From NCBI RefSeq assembly GCF_934560975.1, contig NZ_CAKTFO010000039.1, positions 1 to 10,743 on the forward strand: a stretch of DNA of 10,743 nt. Reading direction: 5' to 3'. The notes beneath the pieces were generated by a model, which was not told the origin of the DNA, searched no databases, and worked only from the letters and a program-made list of their open reading frames with translations. Positions 8,201-10,743 of this stretch are shown here, one piece after another. A program made the position numbers and the translations under genes. The stretch is from an uncultured Sphingomonas sp. Its GTDB lineage: Bacteria; Pseudomonadota; Alphaproteobacteria; Sphingomonadales; Sphingomonadaceae. The stretch's first letter is position 1, and each line of letters starts with the position of its first letter.

Positions 8201-9015
8201 GCCTGGCACATGCACTGGCGGCGGCGGCGCGGCGGCTCGCGCCGGTCAGCGACACGCCGCGTCTCGATGCCGAGCTGCTGATGGCGCAAGCTTTGGGCGA
8301 GCGGCGCGAGGACATGCTGCTGGCGGCGCGGGATCGCGCGGTGCCGCCCGCGTTCGAGAACCTGATTGCGCGGCGTCTGGCGCATGAGCCGGTCGCCTAT
8401 ATTACGGGGCGGCGCCCCTTCTGGACGATCGAACTCGCCGTCTCGCCCGCCGTGCTGATCCCGCGTCCCGACACGGAAACGCTGATGGAGGCGGCGGTCG
8501 CCCATTTCGGAAAAGCGGGCCCGCGCCGCATCCTCGACCTCGGCACCGGCTCGGGCGCGCTGCTGCTGGCGGCCTTGAGCGAATGGCCCGACGCCACCGG
8601 GCTGGGCGTGGACATGAGCGAGGCGGCGTTGGCCGTGGCGCAGGCCAATGCGCTGGCGCTGGCGCTGGACAGCCGCGCCGCCTTTGCCTGGCAAGGATGG
8701 GAAACGGGGGCGGAGGGTGGGTTCGACCTCGTCCTGTGCAACCCGCCCTATATCGCTATCAGCGAGGCGCTGCCTCCCGACGTGCTGGATCACGAGCCGC
8801 ACTCGGCCCTGTTCGCGGGCGCTGACGGGCTCGATGATTACCGCCTGATCGCCGCCGCCTTGCGCCTGCCGCCCGGCGGCGTCGCCTGTATCGAGGTGGG
8901 AATGACGCAGGCGGATGCGGTGTCGGCGCTGTTGGGGGCGCAAGGGTTCCTGACCCAGGTTAGGCGCGATCTGGCCGGGCACCAACGCTGCGTGGTGGCA
9001 ACGCCGCGCCACTGA
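8197..9015 (+). CDS. prmC: Release factor glutamine methyltransferase PrmC (HemK)
   Basis: A 272-residue SAM-dependent N5-glutamine methyltransferase that modifies the Gln of the GGQ motif in RF1 and RF2, speeding peptide release. The N-terminal helical substrate-recognition domain (about 1-75, with RLDAELLMAQAL at 22-33 and EPVAYITG at 64-71) is followed by IPRPDTE at 88-94. The SAM-binding motif I LDLGTGSG is at 113-120, and the catalytic/substrate-binding NPPY at 182-185. The C-terminal end has the usual beta-hairpin pattern (LAGHQRCVVA). Length is typical (E. coli 277). The start ATG 8197 overlaps the stop of the upstream small gene. No strong ribosome site is seen, so translation is probably coupled. 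Its substrate RF1 is encoded two genes upstream. Confidence 0.95.
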   Translation: MSLAHALAAAARRLAPVSDTPRLDAELLMAQALGERREDMLLAARDRAVPPAFENLIARRLAHEPVAYITGRRPFWTIELAVSPAVLIPRPDTETLMEAAVAHFGKAGPRRILDLGTGSGALLLAALSEWPDATGLGVDMSEAALAVAQANALALALDSRAAFAWQGWETGAEGGFDLVLCNPPYIAISEALPPDVLDHEPHSALFAGADGLDDYRLIAAALRLPPGGVACIEVGMTQADAVSALLGAQGFLTQVRRDLAGHQRCVVATPRH

Positions 9016-9024
9016 CTTTCCCTC

Positions 9025-9052
9025 TTGGAAAGCGCCCGGCAAGGCCCTACAT
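9025..9052 (+). promoter_or_regulatory. Candidate promoter for the leader RNA and DUF4167 gene
   Basis: TTGGAA (9025-9030) and CTACAT (9047-9052) are separated by 16 nt and fit a housekeeping alphaproteobacterial promoter (TTGAC-like -35, CTA-type -10). The predicted transcript start is near 9058-9060, just before the first hairpin of the structured region. The site lies 10 nt after the prmC stop, where the coding pattern ends. No experimental support; the match is moderate. Confidence 0.45.
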
Positions 9053-9057
9053 GAATC

Positions 9058-9296
9058 ACACGGCTTGGAGCTTTCCCCGATGGCAGGAACGCTCCGCCCG
9101 AACCCCTCAACGCTAGGCCGCCGGTTGCGGCGCCTCGGCATCGTGGCGGGCCGGAACTTCGTGACGGAGTTCAGGCGCGCCGCAACCGGCGAAGGGTACG
9201 GGCAAGTAAGTCCGGGCAATTGCCCGGTAAGGTCTTCCGGGAACGGCCCGGGATGGAGTGGTGAACGAACTCACCAGTGACGAGGACTAGACCACG
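9058..9296 (+). ncRNA. Structured 5' leader (or independent small RNA) upstream of the DUF4167 gene
   Basis: These ~240 nt fold into successive stems. P0: 9062-9071 with 9091-9098 plus TTCC/GGAA inside, about 12 pairs. P1: a perfect 15-bp stem, 9119-9133 with 9177-9191. P2, nested in P1: GAACTTC (9154-9160) with GGAGTTC (9166-9172), extended by CC/GG across one mismatch. P3: a perfect palindrome, CCGGGC-AATT-GCCCGG (9212-9227). P4: CCGGG/CCCGG (9237-9251). P5: TGGTGA/TCACCA (9259-9276). GGTCT (9231-9235) can also pair with AGACC (9289-9293), closing P4 and P5 next to the start codon. No T-tract is seen. A 71-codon frame crosses the region (from 9065) but has no ribosome site, and the pairing explains its sequence better. 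I do not recognise it as RNase P RNA, tmRNA, 6S, SRP RNA or a known riboswitch. Confidence 0.55.
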
Positions 9297-9299
9297 TTG

Positions 9300-10058
9300 A
9301 TGAACAACCGTCAGAACGGTCGCCGTCGCGGCCGTGGGGGACAGCAGGCGCGTAACGGTCAGCCTGGCGGTCCTGGCAATGGCAGCCGGCTCGATAATCG
9401 CGCACGCGGCAACGCCGCCCAGCTGCTCGAGAAATACAAGACGCTGGCGCGCGACGCGCAGATGCAGGGCGATCGCGTCAACACCGAATATTATCTGCAG
9501 TTCGCGGACCATTATTTCCGCGTGCTGAGCGAGACCCGCGCTCGCTTCGAGGAGCAGCGGCCGCGTCAGCAGAATGATTATCGCGACGATTTCGGCGGCG
9601 ATGACGAAGGCGACGACATGCCGCAGGGCCGTGTCGACCAGCAGATCGACGCGTGGGACGACGGCGACGGCCAAAGCGAGCCGGCGAGCCGTGACGTGCA
9701 GCCTCAGGAGGCACCTCGTCGCGAACCTGCTCCGCGTACCGAGCGGGCCCAGACGAGCCGCGATGGCGCGCGTGAGGGTGCCCGCGATGGCGAGGGACGT
9801 CGCGAGCGCAGCCGGCGCACGCCGCGTGCCGCAGCGCCTGCTGCTACGGTCGAGGCGGCGGACGGCAACCGGGCGCAGGATGATGGCGAAACCGCCGGCT
9901 TCGCCCCTGACTTCATGGCGCAGCGGATCGAGGCGCAGCCCGAAAACCCCTCCCTGACCCAGGACGTCGCCGAGAACGTCGGCGAAGCGGAGGACGCGCC
10001 CAAGCCGCGCCGGCGCACGCGCCGCCCCCGCGCCGAGGTTGCCACCGTCGACGCCTGA
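9300..10058 (+). CDS. DUF4167 domain protein, probable RNA-binding protein
   Basis: A 252-residue protein with an Arg/Gly/Gln-rich N-terminus (MNNRQNGRRRGRGGQQ) and the conserved DUF4167 core at about 36-80 (RGNAAQLLEKYKTLARDAQ, then EYYLQFADHYFRVL). The rest is low-complexity: an acidic stretch (about 93-125), a long Arg/Glu/Ala-rich region, and a basic end (KPRRRTRRPR). The family is confined mainly to alphaproteobacteria and is regarded as RNA-binding; its exact role is not known to me. The core is helical and the tail probably disordered. The gene follows prmC, a common alphaproteobacterial order. The start is uncertain: ATG 9300 gives the usual N-terminus, but TTG 9297 is in frame and closer to GAGGA (9282-9286; spacing 10 nt against 13). 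A structured leader precedes it and a terminator follows. Confidence 0.88.
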   Translation: MNNRQNGRRRGRGGQQARNGQPGGPGNGSRLDNRARGNAAQLLEKYKTLARDAQMQGDRVNTEYYLQFADHYFRVLSETRARFEEQRPRQQNDYRDDFGGDDEGDDMPQGRVDQQIDAWDDGDGQSEPASRDVQPQEAPRREPAPRTERAQTSRDGAREGARDGEGRRERSRRTPRAAAPAATVEAADGNRAQDDGETAGFAPDFMAQRIEAQPENPSLTQDVAENVGEAEDAPKPRRRTRRPRAEVATVDA

Positions 10059-10081
10059 CGAGCGACGCTTCACAAGTGATA

Positions 10082-10116
10082 CGGGCGCGGGCCGGATGGT
10101 CCGCGCCCGCCGCTTT
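10082..10116 (+). terminator. Rho-independent terminator of the DUF4167 gene
   Basis: CGGGCGCGGGCC (10082-10093) pairs with GGTCCGCGCCCG (10098-10109): 12 pairs including one G-U, with a GGAT tetraloop. A moderate T-rich stretch follows (CCGCTTTCCTT). The stem starts about 24 nt after the DUF4167 stop. The weak T-tract lowers certainty, but the position and stem strength favour termination. Confidence 0.7.
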
Positions 10117-10150
10117 CCTTCGCGCTCCCGAAGTGGGATGATCGCACGGA

Positions 10151-10184
10151 GCCCGACTCCATAGATCGGGCCAGGAAGGAGAGG
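10151..10184 (+). promoter_or_regulatory. Leader hairpin and strong ribosome binding site of the CBS gene
   Basis: GCCCGA (10151-10156) is an inverted repeat of TCGGGC (10166-10171), with a 9-nt loop. It is followed at once by AGGAAGGAGAGG (10173-10184), one of the best ribosome sites in the window. AAGGAG (10176-10181) is 7 nt from ATG 10189, which decides that start over ATG 10192. The hairpin ends 2 nt before the ribosome site and could modulate it. A separate promoter should lie between the terminator and this point; no clear -35/-10 pair is visible. Confidence 0.5.
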
Positions 10185-10188
10185 CGGC

Positions 10189-10614
10189 ATGATGCTCGCT
10201 ACGATTCTCCGGGGCCATAACCGCCCTGTGGTGCAGGTTGCACCTGATACGGCCATACGCACGGTCATTTCCCTGCTTGCCGACCATCGCATCGGCGCCG
10301 TTCCCGTCGTGGATGGCGACACGGTCGTCGGGATCATGTCGGAGCGCGACGTGATCTATGGCCTGCGGCAGAATGGCGCCGCCATGCTCGACTGGTCCGT
10401 CGACCGGGTGATGACCCAGCCCGCTATCACCGTCGACGCCTCGCTTACCCCGCTTGCGGGGCTGTCCCTGATGACCCGCCGGAGAATCAGGCACTTGCCC
10501 GTCCTCGAAGAGGGGCGATTGATCGGCTTCGTGTCCATCGGCGACCTGGTGAAAGCCAGAATCGAGCGGATCGAGCAGGAAGCCGATGCCATGCGGGCCT
10601 ACATCGCCATGTGA
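10189..10614 (+). CDS. Two-CBS-domain protein
   Basis: A 141-residue cytoplasmic protein made of a CBS pair (Bateman module) and little else. CBS1 is at about 9-60 (VAPDTAIRTVISLLADHRIGAVPVVD, then VVGIMSERDVI). CBS2 is at about 70-125 (VMTQPAITVDASLTP, RRRIRHLPVLEEGRLIGFVSIGDLVK). CBS pairs bind adenosine nucleotides such as AMP or ATP and act as sensors of energy state. Stand-alone forms probably control partner proteins, which cannot be named here. The C-terminal helix (ARIERIEQEADAMRAYI, from 123) is typical of small alphaproteobacterial CBS proteins. It has its own strong ribosome site and is separated from the DUF4167 gene by a terminator, so it is probably a single-gene unit. Confidence 0.92.
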   Translation: MMLATILRGHNRPVVQVAPDTAIRTVISLLADHRIGAVPVVDGDTVVGIMSERDVIYGLRQNGAAMLDWSVDRVMTQPAITVDASLTPLAGLSLMTRRRIRHLPVLEEGRLIGFVSIGDLVKARIERIEQEADAMRAYIAM

Positions 10615-10616
10615 TT

Positions 10617-10648
10617 CGGGTGATTTCCTATGGTGTTGCGGGTGATTT
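10617..10648 (+). repeat. 10-bp direct repeat after the CBS gene
   Basis: CGGGTGATTT occurs at 10617-10626 and again at 10639-10648, 22 bp start to start, about two helical turns. It lies in an AT-richer stretch that contrasts with the rest of the window, 44 bp upstream of a good promoter. The spacing puts both copies on the same DNA face, which fits tandem protein-binding sites, but no regulator can be named. A TGTTGC/GCAACA inverted repeat (10634-10639, 10669-10674) overlaps the same area. No clear terminator for the CBS gene is visible. Confidence 0.5.
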
Positions 10649-10691
10649 TTGGCTGAAAACCGGTAATTGCAACAAAAGTGAAGGAATGGAG

Positions 10692-10720
10692 TTGACGTGT
10701 TGGTGGGTTGGCCGTAGACG
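10692..10720 (+). promoter_or_regulatory. Housekeeping-type promoter pointing out of the window
   Basis: TTGACG (10692-10697), a 17-nt spacer, then TAGACG (10715-10720). The -35 is near-perfect and the spacing ideal. Upstream DNA (10643-10690) is unusually A/T-rich for this genome (GATTTTT, GAAAACC, CAACAAAAG), like an UP element. The -10 overlaps AGAC-GGC-GTCT (10717-10726), and GTTGAC/GTCAAC (10691-10696, 10728-10733) flank the core, so a repressor or start-site control is possible. No start codon with a ribosome site follows before the window ends, so the target may be a stable RNA operon or a gene with a longer leader. Confidence 0.55.
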
Positions 10721-10743
10721 GCGTCTTGTCAACGGCGCTTCGC

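Noticed and set aside
9119..9191. Insertion element or MITE with 15-bp terminal inverted repeats
   Set aside because: The element would be only 73 bp, no target duplication is seen at the ends, and the interior itself folds into a nested hairpin, which fits RNA structure better.
8131..9219. 362-codon minus-strand frame over prmC and the structured leader
   Set aside because: Overlaps prmC completely and has Arg/Gln-rich low-complexity content without motifs.
9065..9280. 71-codon frame in the prmC-DUF4167 gap
   Set aside because: It begins with a TTG, has no ribosome site, and its sequence is dictated by the extensive base pairing of the region.
9058..9296. RNase P RNA, tmRNA, 6S or SRP RNA identity for the structured region
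   Set aside because: A short string (AAGTCCGGGC-like) resembles part of RNase P RNA, but the other universal segments and length are missing; the SRP tetraloop motif and a tmRNA tag frame are also absent.
9171..10337. 388-codon minus-strand frame over the DUF4167 gene
   Set aside because: Antisense to a gene with a recognised domain; it crosses two regulatory regions and shows no protein family features.

Overview
The window looks like chromosomal DNA from a high-GC alphaproteobacterium, most likely Sphingomonadales. The evidence is the strong G/C third-position bias, the run hisS / prfA / prmC / DUF4167 gene (prfA-prmC-DUF4167 is a typical alphaproteobacterial neighbourhood), and a HisRS with a canonical motif 2 loop, as expected for alphaproteobacteria outside the Rhizobiales-Rhodobacterales-Caulobacterales group. 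All supported genes are on the + strand. There is no transposase, integrase, CRISPR array, tRNA or rRNA gene inside the window. The long minus-strand reading frames are high-GC shadows.

Layout. Positions 1-77 hold the last codons of an upstream gene, closed by a hairpin and a strong rho-independent terminator (163-197). Then comes a tightly coupled three-gene cassette: a short-chain dehydrogenase (294-1052) and two different GH130-type glycoside phosphorylase/hydrolase proteins (1049-2164, 2161-3456), each joined to the previous gene by a 4-nt ATGA overlap. This is probably a small beta-mannoside metabolic unit. The large-form signal peptide peptidase sppA (3501-5363) follows 44 nt later.

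Next is a translation block: hisS (5436-6668), prfA/RF1 (6665-7747, ATGA overlap), a small exported four-cysteine protein (7817-8200), and prmC (8197-9015, ATGA overlap). PrmC methylates the GGQ glutamine of release factors, so RF1 and its modifying enzyme sit in one transcription unit with the unknown exported protein between them.

The most unusual part is 9016-9299. A candidate promoter (9025-9052) is followed by about 240 nt that are not convincingly coding but fold into a series of hairpins. One is a perfect 15-bp long-range stem (9119-9133 with 9177-9191), and there are extra pairings close to the ribosome binding site of the next gene. That gene encodes a DUF4167 protein (9300-10058), a family thought to bind RNA. 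This is a good candidate for a structured cis-regulatory leader or a separate small RNA. I do not recognise it as a known family.

A terminator (10082-10116) ends that gene. A small two-CBS-domain protein follows (10189-10614) with its own strong ribosome binding site. The last 130 nt are AT-richer, with a 10-bp direct repeat and a good housekeeping-type promoter (10692-10720) pointing out of the window.
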